A stretch of DNA of 64,000 nucleotides from Burkholderiales bacterium (GTDB lineage Bacteria; Pseudomonadota; Gammaproteobacteria; Burkholderiales; Casimicrobiaceae). The notes beneath the pieces are model-generated. The model saw only the letters and a program-made list of their open reading frames with translations. It searched no databases and was not told where the DNA came from. Positions 54,978-63,262 of the stretch are shown here, piece by piece (positions within the stretch are counted from its first letter, which is position 1; each line of letters begins with the position of its first letter). The translations under genes were made by a program, and so were the position numbers. The DNA lies in NCBI GenBank assembly GCA_905339295.1, contig CAJPFI010000050.1, forward strand, positions 1 through 64,000, written 5' to 3'.

Positions 54978-55831
54978 CCGGCGCCGCCCCGGAGCTCACC
55001 TCCGAGGAGGTCGAGCGCGGCTACAACAACCGCGAGGCGGTCCCCGATCACGCGCGCTGGATCGCGACGTGGGGCGAGCTCTCCCGCGCCGCGCTCGCGA
55101 GCGGGCGCGTCGTTCGCGACCTGCGCTACGGCCCGAATCCGAAGGAGACGCTCGACCTGTTCCTGCCGGCGGGCACGGTGCGCGGCACGTTCCTTTTCCT
55201 GCACGGCGGCTACTGGCGCGCGCTCGACAAGGACGTCCACGCGTTCGTCGCGCCGCCGCTGACCGCTCGCGGCATCGCGGTCGCGGTCGCGAACTACGAC
55301 CTGTGCCCGCAGGTGAGCGTGTCGACCATCGTCGACGAGTGCGCGCGCGCGGTAGCGTGGCTCGCCCGCGACGGCGGCACGCACGGCGCCGATGCGCGCC
55401 GGCTCGTCGTCGGCGGGCATTCGGTCGGCGGGCACCTGTCGGCGATGATGCTCGCGCACGACTGGCGCGCGAACGGCTTCGCGTCCTGCCCGGTCGCCGG
55501 CGCGCTGTCACTGTCGGGCGTGCACGACCTGCGGCCGCTCGTGCGGTTCTCGTACAACGTCGACCTCCGCCTCGACGACGTCGAGGCGGCGAGGCTGTCG
55601 CCCGCGTTGCTCGAACCGCGGTGCGACGCGCCGCTCGCGATCGCCGTCGGCGGCGCGGAGACCGGCGAGTTCCTGCGCCAGGCCCGCCTCATGTGGGACG
55701 CCTGGCCGCGCAACCGGCCGGCGGGCATGCGCGGGCCGCTGGTCGTGCCGGGCAAGCACCACTTCGACGTGGTCGTCGAGCACGCCGACCCCGGATCCGC
55801 CGTGACGCAGGCCACGCTCGCGCTGTTCTGA
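54974..55831 (+). CDS. Alpha/beta hydrolase with HGGYW motif, kynurenine formamidase-like
   Basis: The 285-aa alpha/beta hydrolase has the oxyanion motif HGGYW at 77-81, nucleophile Ser150 in GGHSVGGHLSA, and a C-terminal histidine in GKHHFDVV. HGGxW with this layout is characteristic of eukaryote-type arylformamidases, which hydrolyse N-formylkynurenine to kynurenine. The kynurenine pathway yields anthranilate, the likely substrate of the neighbouring CoA cluster. Esterase activity on other substrates cannot be excluded. It overlaps the upstream stop (ATGA). Confidence 0.72.
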   Translation: MTGAAPELTSEEVERGYNNREAVPDHARWIATWGELSRAALASGRVVRDLRYGPNPKETLDLFLPAGTVRGTFLFLHGGYWRALDKDVHAFVAPPLTARGIAVAVANYDLCPQVSVSTIVDECARAVAWLARDGGTHGADARRLVVGGHSVGGHLSAMMLAHDWRANGFASCPVAGALSLSGVHDLRPLVRFSYNVDLRLDDVEAARLSPALLEPRCDAPLAIAVGGAETGEFLRQARLMWDAWPRNRPAGMRGPLVVPGKHHFDVVVEHADPGSAVTQATLALF

Positions 55832-55884
55832 TCGCGGACCGCGCGCCTCCTTACATCCCTCGAGACGCGAACGACCGGCGGCGG

Positions 55885-55908
55885 CGCGCCGGGTTCGTGC
55901 CCGGCGCG
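55885..55908 (+). terminator. Hairpin after the hydrolase gene
   Basis: Perfect 9-bp arms (55885-55893 / 55900-55908) with a 6-nt loop lie 54 bp after the stop at 55831. It probably separates the catabolic operon from the TetR-RND operon; no U-tract. Confidence 0.4.
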
Positions 55909-56024
55909 GTCCACGGACACGACGGTTGCCGATCCGGTCCCGGTGCCCCGGGGAAAGGCGGCGGGATGCAGGGCCCGGGATCGATGGACCGATCCGGGTT
56001 GCCGCCCCTCGGGACTTCGGGGTC

Positions 56025-56081
56025 TTGACAACTGACCATCGGTCACTTACGCTGTTCTCAAATGACCCGCGGTCATTTGAG
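56025..56081 (+). promoter_or_regulatory. Promoter with two TetR-type operators upstream of tetR-RND
   Basis: A consensus -35 TTGACA (56025-56030) is 17 bp from TACGCT (56048-56053). The palindrome TGACC-ATC-GGTCA (56033-56045) lies in the spacer. A longer one with 11-bp arms, CTCAAATGACC (56057-56067) and GGTCATTTGAG (56071-56081), covers the start region. Both share GACC-3-GGTC, so the TetR protein encoded next probably binds both. Confidence 0.7.
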
Positions 56082-56110
56082 GGCCGGCTTCCGGCCACGC
56101 TGCGGGGTGC

Positions 56111-56800
56111 GTGACGGGCGTCATGGTGATTCGACAGCGGGCGATCCAAACGGAAGACAAGGAGGAGCGCCACCAGGCGCTGCTCGACGCGGCCGAGCGG
56201 CTGCTGCTGCGCTCGCCCGAGCGCATGGCGAGCGTCGCCGAGGTGGCGGTCGAGGCCGGACTCGCGAAGGGCACCGTGTACCTGTACTTCCCGAGCAAGG
56301 AGGAGCTCCTGCTCGCGCTGCACGAACGCAACGTGCAGGGTTTCTTCCGCGCGCTTGGCGCACTCCTCGACGGCGATGGCCCGGTGACGGTCGAGAACAT
56401 CCTCGCGCTGACGCACGCGCACATGGTCGATCCGCCGCTCTTCCTGCCGCTCGCGTCGCGCTGCTTCGGGCTGATGGCGCAGTCGATCCCGGTCGAGACC
56501 GCGATCGCGTTCAAGCAGCGGATGGCGGGGCGCCTCGAGCGCGCCGGCGCGGGGCTCGAGCGCCACTTCGCGACGCTTGCGCCCGGCGCGGGCCTGGTGC
56601 TGCTGCGTCACAGCTACGCGCTGATCCTGGGGCTGTTCCAGATGGCGGGCGCGCAAGGCGTGTGTCCGGGAACCGCGACCGGCCACGAGCCGGCGATCCT
56701 TCAGTTCGGTTACCCCGACGACCTCGACCGCGCGCTCACCGCGCTGTGGCGTGGCGTCGTGGGCGAGCCGGCCGCGCGGGTGCCCAGGAGGCCGTCGTGA
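56111..56800 (+). CDS. TetR/AcrR-family regulator of the RND operon
   Basis: The 229-aa TetR-family protein has an N-terminal helix-turn-helix (SVAEVAVEAGLAKGTVYLYFPSKEELL) and a helical ligand domain. The start is GTG 56111 or ATG 56123; no strong ribosome site decides it. Its stop overlaps the GTG start of the membrane-fusion gene (GTGA). The promoter upstream carries two related palindromes, so autoregulation and repression of the efflux genes are expected. Confidence 0.87.
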   Translation: MTGVMVIRQRAIQTEDKEERHQALLDAAERLLLRSPERMASVAEVAVEAGLAKGTVYLYFPSKEELLLALHERNVQGFFRALGALLDGDGPVTVENILALTHAHMVDPPLFLPLASRCFGLMAQSIPVETAIAFKQRMAGRLERAGAGLERHFATLAPGAGLVLLRHSYALILGLFQMAGAQGVCPGTATGHEPAILQFGYPDDLDRALTALWRGVVGEPAARVPRRPS

Positions 56801-57921
56801 ATCGGCGTACCTGGTTCGCGCCGCTCGCGGCGCTCGCGCTCGCGTCCGTCCTCGCCGCGTGCTCGAAGCACGACGCCCCGCCCGAGGCCGTGAGGCCGGT
56901 CAAGCTCGCCCGCGTCGCGCTCGGACAGGCGGGCAGCGCGGCCGTGTTCGCCGGCGAGGTGAAGCCGCGCCACGAATCCGACCTGGGCTTTCGCATCGCC
57001 GGAAAGGTCGTCGCGCGGCACGTCGACGTGGGCGCGCGCGTGACGAAGGGCACGCCGCTCGCGCGCCTCGATCCGTCGGACGTCGCGCTGCAGGCGCAGG
57101 CGGCGCGGGCGGCGGCCGCCGCGGCCGAGACCGAGTACCAGTTCGCGAAGTCGGAGTTCGACCGCTACGCGAACCTGCACGACCTGAGGTTCGTCTCGGC
57201 GAGCGCGCTCGACCAGAAGCGCAACGCGATGAACGCGAACCGCGCGAAGCTCGAGCAGGCGCGCGCGCAGCTCGCCGTCGCGGGGAACCAGGCCGCGTAC
57301 GCGGCGCTCGTCGCCGACGGCGACGGCGTCGTCACCGCGGTGAGCGCCGAGGTCGGCCAGGTGGTGAGCGCGGGCCAGCCGGTCGTGCGCGTCGCGCGCG
57401 AGGAGGAGCGGGAGGTCGCGATCGCCGTGCCCGAGAACCGGCTCGACGAGCTCAGGGACGCGCGGGCGCTCGGCGTCGTGCTTTGGGCGAAGCCCGACCG
57501 GATCTATGCGGCGAAGGTGCGCGAGGTCGCGCCGGCCGTCGACGCCGCGACGCGCACGTTCGCGGTGCGCGTGTCGATCGTCGAGCCCGACGCGGAGGTG
57601 CGCTGGGGCATGACGGCGAACGTCGTGCTGCAGGGCGCGAGCGACGACGCCTCCGCGCTGGTGCCGTCGTCCGCGATCTACCACGGCGAGGACGGCAGGC
57701 CCGCCGTGTGGATCTTCGATCCGGCGCAGCGCACCGTCAGCCTCCGCGCGGTCACGCTCGGCGGCTTTCGCGAGGACGGCGCGCTCGTGTCGTCCGGCCT
57801 CGCGGAGGGCGAATGGATCGTCGCCGCCGGCGTTCACAAGCTGCGCGCCGGCCAGCAGGTGAAGCCGTGGGACGCGGGAGCCGCGCCGGCCCCTGTCGCC
57901 TCCGCCGCGCCGCGCGCCTGA
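56797..57921 (+). CDS. RND efflux membrane-fusion lipoprotein (HlyD/AcrA type)
   Basis: The 374-aa periplasmic adaptor has a lipoprotein signal with lipobox LAAC (Cys22). It has a biotinyl-lipoyl-like domain (FRIAGKVVARHVDVGARVTKG), a short coiled coil (about 95-150) and a beta-barrel domain. The GTG start at 56797 is supported by AGGAGG five bases upstream and by overlap with the tetR stop. It links the inner-membrane pump encoded next to an outer-membrane channel that is not encoded here. Confidence 0.88.
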   Translation: MNRRTWFAPLAALALASVLAACSKHDAPPEAVRPVKLARVALGQAGSAAVFAGEVKPRHESDLGFRIAGKVVARHVDVGARVTKGTPLARLDPSDVALQAQAARAAAAAAETEYQFAKSEFDRYANLHDLRFVSASALDQKRNAMNANRAKLEQARAQLAVAGNQAAYAALVADGDGVVTAVSAEVGQVVSAGQPVVRVAREEEREVAIAVPENRLDELRDARALGVVLWAKPDRIYAAKVREVAPAVDAATRTFAVRVSIVEPDAEVRWGMTANVVLQGASDDASALVPSSAIYHGEDGRPAVWIFDPAQRTVSLRAVTLGGFREDGALVSSGLAEGEWIVAAGVHKLRAGQQVKPWDAGAAPAPVASAAPRA

Positions 57922-57942
57922 CCCGCGTCCCGTCCGTCCGCC

Positions 57943-60900
57943 ATGTCCGCCGAAACGCCGACGGGAGCGCCCGCGTCCTCCCGCTTCAACCTGTCCGAGT
58001 GGGCGCTGCACCACCGCTCGCTCGTGTTCTACCTGATCGTCGTGTGCGCGACACTCGGCGCGCTCGCGTACACGAAGCTCGGCCAGTCCGAGGACCCGCC
58101 GTTCACGTTCAAGGTGATGGTGGTGAAGACGAACTGGCCGGGAGCCTCGGCGCGCGAGGTCGAGCAGCAGCTCACCGACCGCATCGAGCGCAAGCTGCAG
58201 GAGGTGCCCAACGTCGACTGGGTGCGCAGCTACTCCAGGCCCGGCGAGTCGATGGTGTTCTTCCAGATCCGCGACTCGGCGCCGGCCGCCGCGGTGCCGG
58301 AGACCTGGTACCAGGTCCGCAAGAAGGTCGGCGACGCGCGAAACACGCTGCCGTCCGGCATCCAGGGCCCGTACTTCAACGACGAGTTCGGCGACACCTA
58401 CTCGTCGATCTACGCGATCGTCGGCGATGGCTTCGGCTACCGCGAGCTGAAGGACTTCGGCGACAAGGTCCGCGCCGAGCTCCTGCGCGTTCGCGTCGTC
58501 GCCAAGGTCGACTTCATCGGCGAGCAGGAGGAGCAGGTCTTCGTCGAGGTGTCGAACGCGAAGGTCGCCACGCTGGGCCTCGAGCCGCGCGAGGTCGCCG
58601 CGACGCTCGCCGCACAGAACCTGGTCGCCGCGTCGGGCACGTTCGACACCGCCACCGACCGGATCGTGCTGCGCCCGTCCGGCGCGTTCGACTCGCTCGA
58701 CGCGATCCGCGACCTGTCGATCCGCGCGGGCGGGCGGGTGTTCCGCCTCTCCGACATCGCGACGGTGACGCGCGGCTACGTCGACCCGCCGCAGCAGACG
58801 ATGCGCGTCGCCGGGCGCGAGGCGCTGGGGCTCGGCATCACGATGGCGGCCGGCGGCGACGTCGTGCGCCTCGGGCGCGACCTCGACGCGGAGGTCGCGC
58901 GCCTGCGGACGCAGCTGCCGGTCGGCGTCGAGATCGTGCAGGTCGCGAGCATGCCGGCCGCCGTGCAGCGGTCGGTCAACCAGTTCGTGCGCTCGCTCGC
59001 CGAGGCGGTGCTGATCGTGCTCGCGGTGTCGCTCGTGAGCCTCGGCCTGCGCACCGGGCTGGTCGTCGCGGTGTCGATCCCGCTTGTACTCGCGGCGACC
59101 TTCCTCGGCATGTGGCTGTTCGGCATCGGCCTGCACAAGATCTCGCTCGGCGCGCTGATCCTGTCGCTCGGGCTGCTCGTCGACGACGCGATCATCGCGG
59201 TCGAGATGATGGCGATCAAGCTGGAGCAGGGCTACGACCGCTTCCGCGCCGCGAGCTACGCGTGGACGTCGACGGCGTTCCCGATGCTGACCGGCACGCT
59301 CGTGACCGTGGCGGGCTTCCTGCCGATCGCGACGGCGAAGAGCTCGACCGGCGAGTACACGCGCTCGATCTTCGAGGTCTCGGCCATGGCGCTGGTCGCG
59401 TCGTGGATCGTCGCGGTCGTCGTGATTCCCTACCTCGGCTACCGGATGCTGCCCTCGGGCGCCGCGCTGCACGGGCCATCGCTCGCGACCCGGCTGCGCG
59501 CGCGATTCACCGGGACTGCGCCGCCCGCGGCGGTCCACCGCGACCCGGCGGATCCGGACGCGGTCTACCGGACGCCGTTCTACACGCGCCTGCGCGCGTT
59601 CGTCGACGCGTGCGTCGCGCGCCGCTGGGCCGTGCTCGGCGCGACGCTCGCCGTGTTCCTGGCCGCGCTCGCGCTGTTCCGCGCCGTGCCGCAGCAGTTC
59701 TTCCCGTCGTCGTCGCGCCCCGAGCTCCTGGTCGACCTGCGGCTGCCGGAAGGCAGCTCCTACCAGGCGACGCTCGCGCAGGCGAGGAAGCTCGAGGCGA
59801 TCCTCGAGCTTGAGAAGGGCATCGACAGCTACGTGGCGTACGTCGGTGCCGGCAGCCCGCGCTTCTACCTTCCGCTCGACCAGCAGCTGCAGCAGTCGAA
59901 CTTCGCCCAGTTCGTGCTGGTCGCGGCGAGCAATGCCGAGCGCGAGCGGCTGCGCGCGCGACTGCTCGAACGCTTCGCGGCCGACTTTCCGGAGCTTCGC
60001 GGCCGCGTGTCGCGCCTCGAGAACGGCCCGCCGGTCGGCTTCCCGGTGCAGTTCCGCGTCTCGGGCGAGGACATCGGCGAGGTGAGGCGCATCGCGCGCG
60101 AGGTCGCCGCGGCGATGCGCCGGGACGCGGACGCCGTGGACGTGCAGTTCGACTGGGACGAGCCGGTGAAGTCGATCCGGCTCGTCGTCGACCAGGACAA
60201 GGCGCGCCTGCTCGGCTTCTCGTCGCAGGACATCGCCGCCTTCCTGAACAACGCGATCTCGGGCGTCACGGCGACGCAGTACCGCGAAGGGGACCGCCTG
60301 ATCGACGTCGTGCTGCGCGGCGCGCCGGAGGAGCGCGCGCGCGTGTCGTTCCTCAAGGACCTCTCGATCCCGACGAAGGGCGGCAAGCCGGTGCCGATCA
60401 CGCAGCTCGCCGAGATCCGCTACGGGCTGGAGGAGGGCATCGTGTGGAGGCGCAACCGGCTGCCGACGATCACCGTGCGCGCGGACGTGCGCGGCGACGC
60501 GCAGGGGCCGGACGTGGCCAACCGCATCGAACCCACGCTCGCCCCGATCCGCGCGACGCTCCCGCTGGGCTACCGGATCGAGATGGGCGGCGCGGTCGAG
60601 GACTCGGCCCGCGGCCAGTCGTCGATCGCGGCGGGCGTGCCGCTGCTCGTCGTCGTCGTGCTCACGCTGCTGATGATCCAGCTGAGGAGCTTCGCGCGCA
60701 CGCTGATGGTCGTGCTGACCGCGCCGCTCGGGCTGGTCGGCGTCGTCGCGGCGCTGCTGCTGTTCGGCAAGCCGTTCGGCTTCGTCGCGATGCTCGGCAC
60801 GATCGCGCTCTCGGGGATCATCATGCGCAACTCGGTGATCCTGGTCGACCAGATCGAGCAGGACATCGCCGCGGGCGCGCCGGCCTGGGACGCGATCGTC

Positions 60901-61140
60901 GGCGCGACGGTGCGCCGCTTCCGGCCGATCGTGCTCACCGCCGCGGCCGCGGTGCTCGCGCTGATCCCGCTCACGCGGAGCGACTTCTTCGGCCCGATGG
61001 CGGTCGCGATGATGGGCGGCCTCGTCGTGGCCACGGTGCTGACGATCGCGTTCGTGCCGGCGCTCTACGCGGCGTGGTTCCGCGTCCGCCGGCCGCGGCA
61101 GGACGCCGAGGCGGGCGCGCCGGAAGTCGCCTGCGCCTGA
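57943..61140 (+). CDS. RND efflux transporter, inner-membrane pump
   Basis: The 1065-aa AcrB-superfamily pump has 12 helices in two homologous halves with large periplasmic loops. TM4 carries the proton-relay LLVDDAIIAVEMM, and the second half has IMRNSVILVDQIEQ. Blocks SEDPPFTFKVMVVKTNWPGAS and YSRPGESMVFFQI place it with VexF/MdtB-like pumps of broad specificity. No outer-membrane factor gene follows; ribB starts 78 bp downstream on its own promoter. Confidence 0.92.
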   Translation: MSAETPTGAPASSRFNLSEWALHHRSLVFYLIVVCATLGALAYTKLGQSEDPPFTFKVMVVKTNWPGASAREVEQQLTDRIERKLQEVPNVDWVRSYSRPGESMVFFQIRDSAPAAAVPETWYQVRKKVGDARNTLPSGIQGPYFNDEFGDTYSSIYAIVGDGFGYRELKDFGDKVRAELLRVRVVAKVDFIGEQEEQVFVEVSNAKVATLGLEPREVAATLAAQNLVAASGTFDTATDRIVLRPSGAFDSLDAIRDLSIRAGGRVFRLSDIATVTRGYVDPPQQTMRVAGREALGLGITMAAGGDVVRLGRDLDAEVARLRTQLPVGVEIVQVASMPAAVQRSVNQFVRSLAEAVLIVLAVSLVSLGLRTGLVVAVSIPLVLAATFLGMWLFGIGLHKISLGALILSLGLLVDDAIIAVEMMAIKLEQGYDRFRAASYAWTSTAFPMLTGTLVTVAGFLPIATAKSSTGEYTRSIFEVSAMALVASWIVAVVVIPYLGYRMLPSGAALHGPSLATRLRARFTGTAPPAAVHRDPADPDAVYRTPFYTRLRAFVDACVARRWAVLGATLAVFLAALALFRAVPQQFFPSSSRPELLVDLRLPEGSSYQATLAQARKLEAILELEKGIDSYVAYVGAGSPRFYLPLDQQLQQSNFAQFVLVAASNAERERLRARLLERFAADFPELRGRVSRLENGPPVGFPVQFRVSGEDIGEVRRIAREVAAAMRRDADAVDVQFDWDEPVKSIRLVVDQDKARLLGFSSQDIAAFLNNAISGVTATQYREGDRLIDVVLRGAPEERARVSFLKDLSIPTKGGKPVPITQLAEIRYGLEEGIVWRRNRLPTITVRADVRGDAQGPDVANRIEPTLAPIRATLPLGYRIEMGGAVEDSARGQSSIAAGVPLLVVVVLTLLMIQLRSFARTLMVVLTAPLGLVGVVAALLLFGKPFGFVAMLGTIALSGIIMRNSVILVDQIEQDIAAGAPAWDAIVGATVRRFRPIVLTAAAAVLALIPLTRSDFFGPMAVAMMGGLVVATVLTIAFVPALYAAWFRVRRPRQDAEAGAPEVACA

Positions 61141-61187
61141 GGCGCGCCGTCCGGAGGCGGTCCGCCGGCGCGCGCCGGCGCCGGAGG

Positions 61188-61193
61188 TAGAAT
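61188..61193 (+). promoter_or_regulatory. -10 box of the ribB operon
   Basis: TAGAAT at 61188-61193 predicts a start near 61200 and an 18-nt leader containing AAGGA before ATG 61218. Such a short leader leaves no room for an FMN riboswitch. Confidence 0.5.
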
Positions 61194-61217
61194 GCACGGC
61201 CCGAACCAAGGATCCCC

Positions 61218-62321
61218 ATGGCGCTCGCCTCCATTCCCGAGATCGTGGCCGACCTGAAGGCCGGCCGCATGGTCGTGCTCGTCGACGAGGCGGACCGCGA
61301 GAACGAGGGCGACCTCGTCCTCGCGGCGGAATTCGTCACGCCGGAAGCGATCAACTTCATGGCGATGCACGCGCGCGGCCTCGTGTGCCTGACGCTCACC
61401 GAGGACCGCTGCCGCCAGCTCGCGCTGCCGCTGATGGTGAGCCAGAACCGCTCGGGACACGGCACCAACTTCACCGTGTCGATCGAGGCGGCCGAGGGCG
61501 TGACGACCGGCATCTCGGCGGCCGACCGGGCGCACACGGTGCGCGTCGCCGTCGCCGCGGATGCGAAGCCGTCCGACGTCGTCCACCCGGGCCACGTCTT
61601 TCCGATCATGGCGCAGCCCGGCGGCGTGCTCGCGCGCGCGGGCCACACCGAGGCCGGCTGCGACCTCGCCGCGCTCGCGGGGCTCACGCCCGCCGCCGTG
61701 ATCTGCGAGGTGATGAAGCCGGACGGCACGATGGCGCGCCTGCACGATCTCGAGACCTTCGCCGCCTCGCACGGGCTCAGGATCGGCGCGATCACCGACC
61801 TGATCCACTACCGCAGCCGCACCGAGAAGCTCATCGAGCGCATCGCCGAGCGGCCGATCACGACGCCGCACGGGACGTTCCGGCTCGTCGTCTACCGCGA
61901 CAAGCTCTCGGACGCGACGCACCTCGCGCTCGTGCGGGGCCCGGTCGCGCCGGACGCCGAGACGCTGGTGCGCGTGCACGAGCCGCTGTCGGTGATCGAC
62001 CTGCTCGACGCGCAGGACGCGACGCACTCGTGGACCGTCGCCGCGGCGATGGAGGCGATCGATCGCGCCGGCCGCGGCGTGATCGTGCTGCTGCACCGGC
62101 CCGAGTCCGCGCAGGAGCTGCGACGGCGCGCGATGGCGAGCGAGGCGCCGGCGAGTTCGAAGCTCGATCTGCGCAACTACGGCATCGGCGCGCAGATCCT
62201 GCGCGACCTGAACGTGGGCCGCATGCGCCTGCTCGCGCGGCCGCGCAAGATGCCGAGCATGGCCGGATTCGACCTCGAGGTGACCGGCTACGAGGATCCG
62301 CCGGCGCTTCGCGCCGGCTGA
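61218..62321 (+). CDS. ribB: 3,4-dihydroxy-2-butanone-4-phosphate synthase with degenerate GTP cyclohydrolase II-like domain
   Basis: The 367-aa protein has an intact N-terminal RibB domain that makes the four-carbon unit of riboflavin: DEADRENEGD at 23-32, RSGHGTNFTVS, and HTEAGCDLAALAGL near 137-150. The C-terminal ~165 residues resemble RibA but lack the three zinc cysteines and the SECLTGD motif; the equivalent reads HEPLSVIDLL. It keeps the terminal GIGAQILRDLNVGRMRLL. GTP cyclohydrolase II activity is therefore unlikely, as in RibBX-type proteins, and a separate ribA is expected elsewhere. Confidence 0.92.
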   Translation: MALASIPEIVADLKAGRMVVLVDEADRENEGDLVLAAEFVTPEAINFMAMHARGLVCLTLTEDRCRQLALPLMVSQNRSGHGTNFTVSIEAAEGVTTGISAADRAHTVRVAVAADAKPSDVVHPGHVFPIMAQPGGVLARAGHTEAGCDLAALAGLTPAAVICEVMKPDGTMARLHDLETFAASHGLRIGAITDLIHYRSRTEKLIERIAERPITTPHGTFRLVVYRDKLSDATHLALVRGPVAPDAETLVRVHEPLSVIDLLDAQDATHSWTVAAAMEAIDRAGRGVIVLLHRPESAQELRRRAMASEAPASSKLDLRNYGIGAQILRDLNVGRMRLLARPRKMPSMAGFDLEVTGYEDPPALRAG

Positions 62322-62332
62322 GCGGGGCCGCG

Positions 62333-62797
62333 ATGGCGCCTCGCCGCATCGCCCCCTCGACCGACGGCGCCGGGCGCCGGGTCGCCGTCGTCGTCTCGCG
62401 CTTCAATCCGGCGATCGGCGACGGGCTCCTCGCCGGGGCGCTGCGTGCGCTCGCGGAGTCGGGCGTCGCGGACGCCGACGTGCTGGTCGTGAGCGTGCCG
62501 GGCGCGCTCGAGGCGCCGCTCGCGCTGCAGCGGCTCGCGCAGGACGGCGAATTCGACGCGCTGGTCGCGCTGGGCGCGGTCATCCGCGGCGAGACCTACC
62601 ACTTCGAGATCGTCTCGAACGAGTCCGCGGCGGGCGTGTCGAGCGTGATGCTCGAGTTCGGCATCCCGATCGGCAACGGCATCCTGACCTGCGACACCGA
62701 CGAGCAGGCGCTCTCGCGCATGGACGCGAAGGGATACGAGGCCGCGCAGGCGGCGCTCGAGCTCGCGAATCTGTCCGATGCCCTCGACGACGACTAG
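62333..62797 (+). CDS. ribH: 6,7-dimethyl-8-ribityllumazine synthase
   Basis: RibH condenses the pyrimidine with the RibB product to make lumazine, the substrate of RibE. The 154-aa protein has [27 protein letters not shown] and [14 protein letters not shown] with catalytic His90. It lies 11 bp after ribB and overlaps nusB by 20 bp. Family members form 60-mer or pentameric shells. Confidence 0.95.
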   Translation: MAPRRIAPSTDGAGRRVAVVVSRFNPAIGDGLLAGALRALAESGVADADVLVVSVPGALEAPLALQRLAQDGEFDALVALGAVIRGETYHFEIVSNESAAGVSSVMLEFGIPIGNGILTCDTDEQALSRMDAKGYEAAQAALELANLSDALDDD

Positions 62798-63248
62798 GAC
62801 CTCGCCGCGCCGCCGCGCGCGCGAGCTCGTGCTGCAGGGTCTCTACCAGCGACGGCTCTCGGGGAACGCGTCCGCCGACGTGCGCGCGCAGCTAGCCGAG
62901 AGCAGCGGCTACGCGCGCGCCGATGCTCGTTACTTCGACGACCTGTGGCGCGGGCTGGCCGACGACGCCGACGCGATCGTCGAGCGCCTCGCCCCGCTGC
63001 TCGACCGTGCGCCTGCCGAGCTCTCGCCGATCGAGCGCTCGATCCTCGCCATCGGCGCATGGGAGCTCGAGCACCGCCTCGAGATCCCGTACCGCGTCGT
63101 CATCAACGAGGCGATCGAGCTCGCGAAGTCGTACGGCGGCACCGACGGCCACAAGTTCGTCAACGGCGTGCTGGACCGGCACGCGGCCGCCGTGCGCGCG
63201 GACGAGATCGCCGCGCTGGCGCGCGAGCGCGGCGCCGGCGCGCGCTGA
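62778..63248 (+). CDS. nusB: Transcription antitermination factor NusB
   Basis: NusB binds boxA RNA with NusE (S10) in rRNA antitermination. The 156-aa helical protein shows [48 protein letters not shown] and KFVNGVLD. It overlaps the end of ribH by 20 bp, a common ribH-nusB arrangement. Confidence 0.95.
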   Translation: MPSTTTRTSPRRRARELVLQGLYQRRLSGNASADVRAQLAESSGYARADARYFDDLWRGLADDADAIVERLAPLLDRAPAELSPIERSILAIGAWELEHRLEIPYRVVINEAIELAKSYGGTDGHKFVNGVLDRHAAAVRADEIAALARERGAGAR

Positions 63249-63262
63249 CGGGGGGCGCGCCG

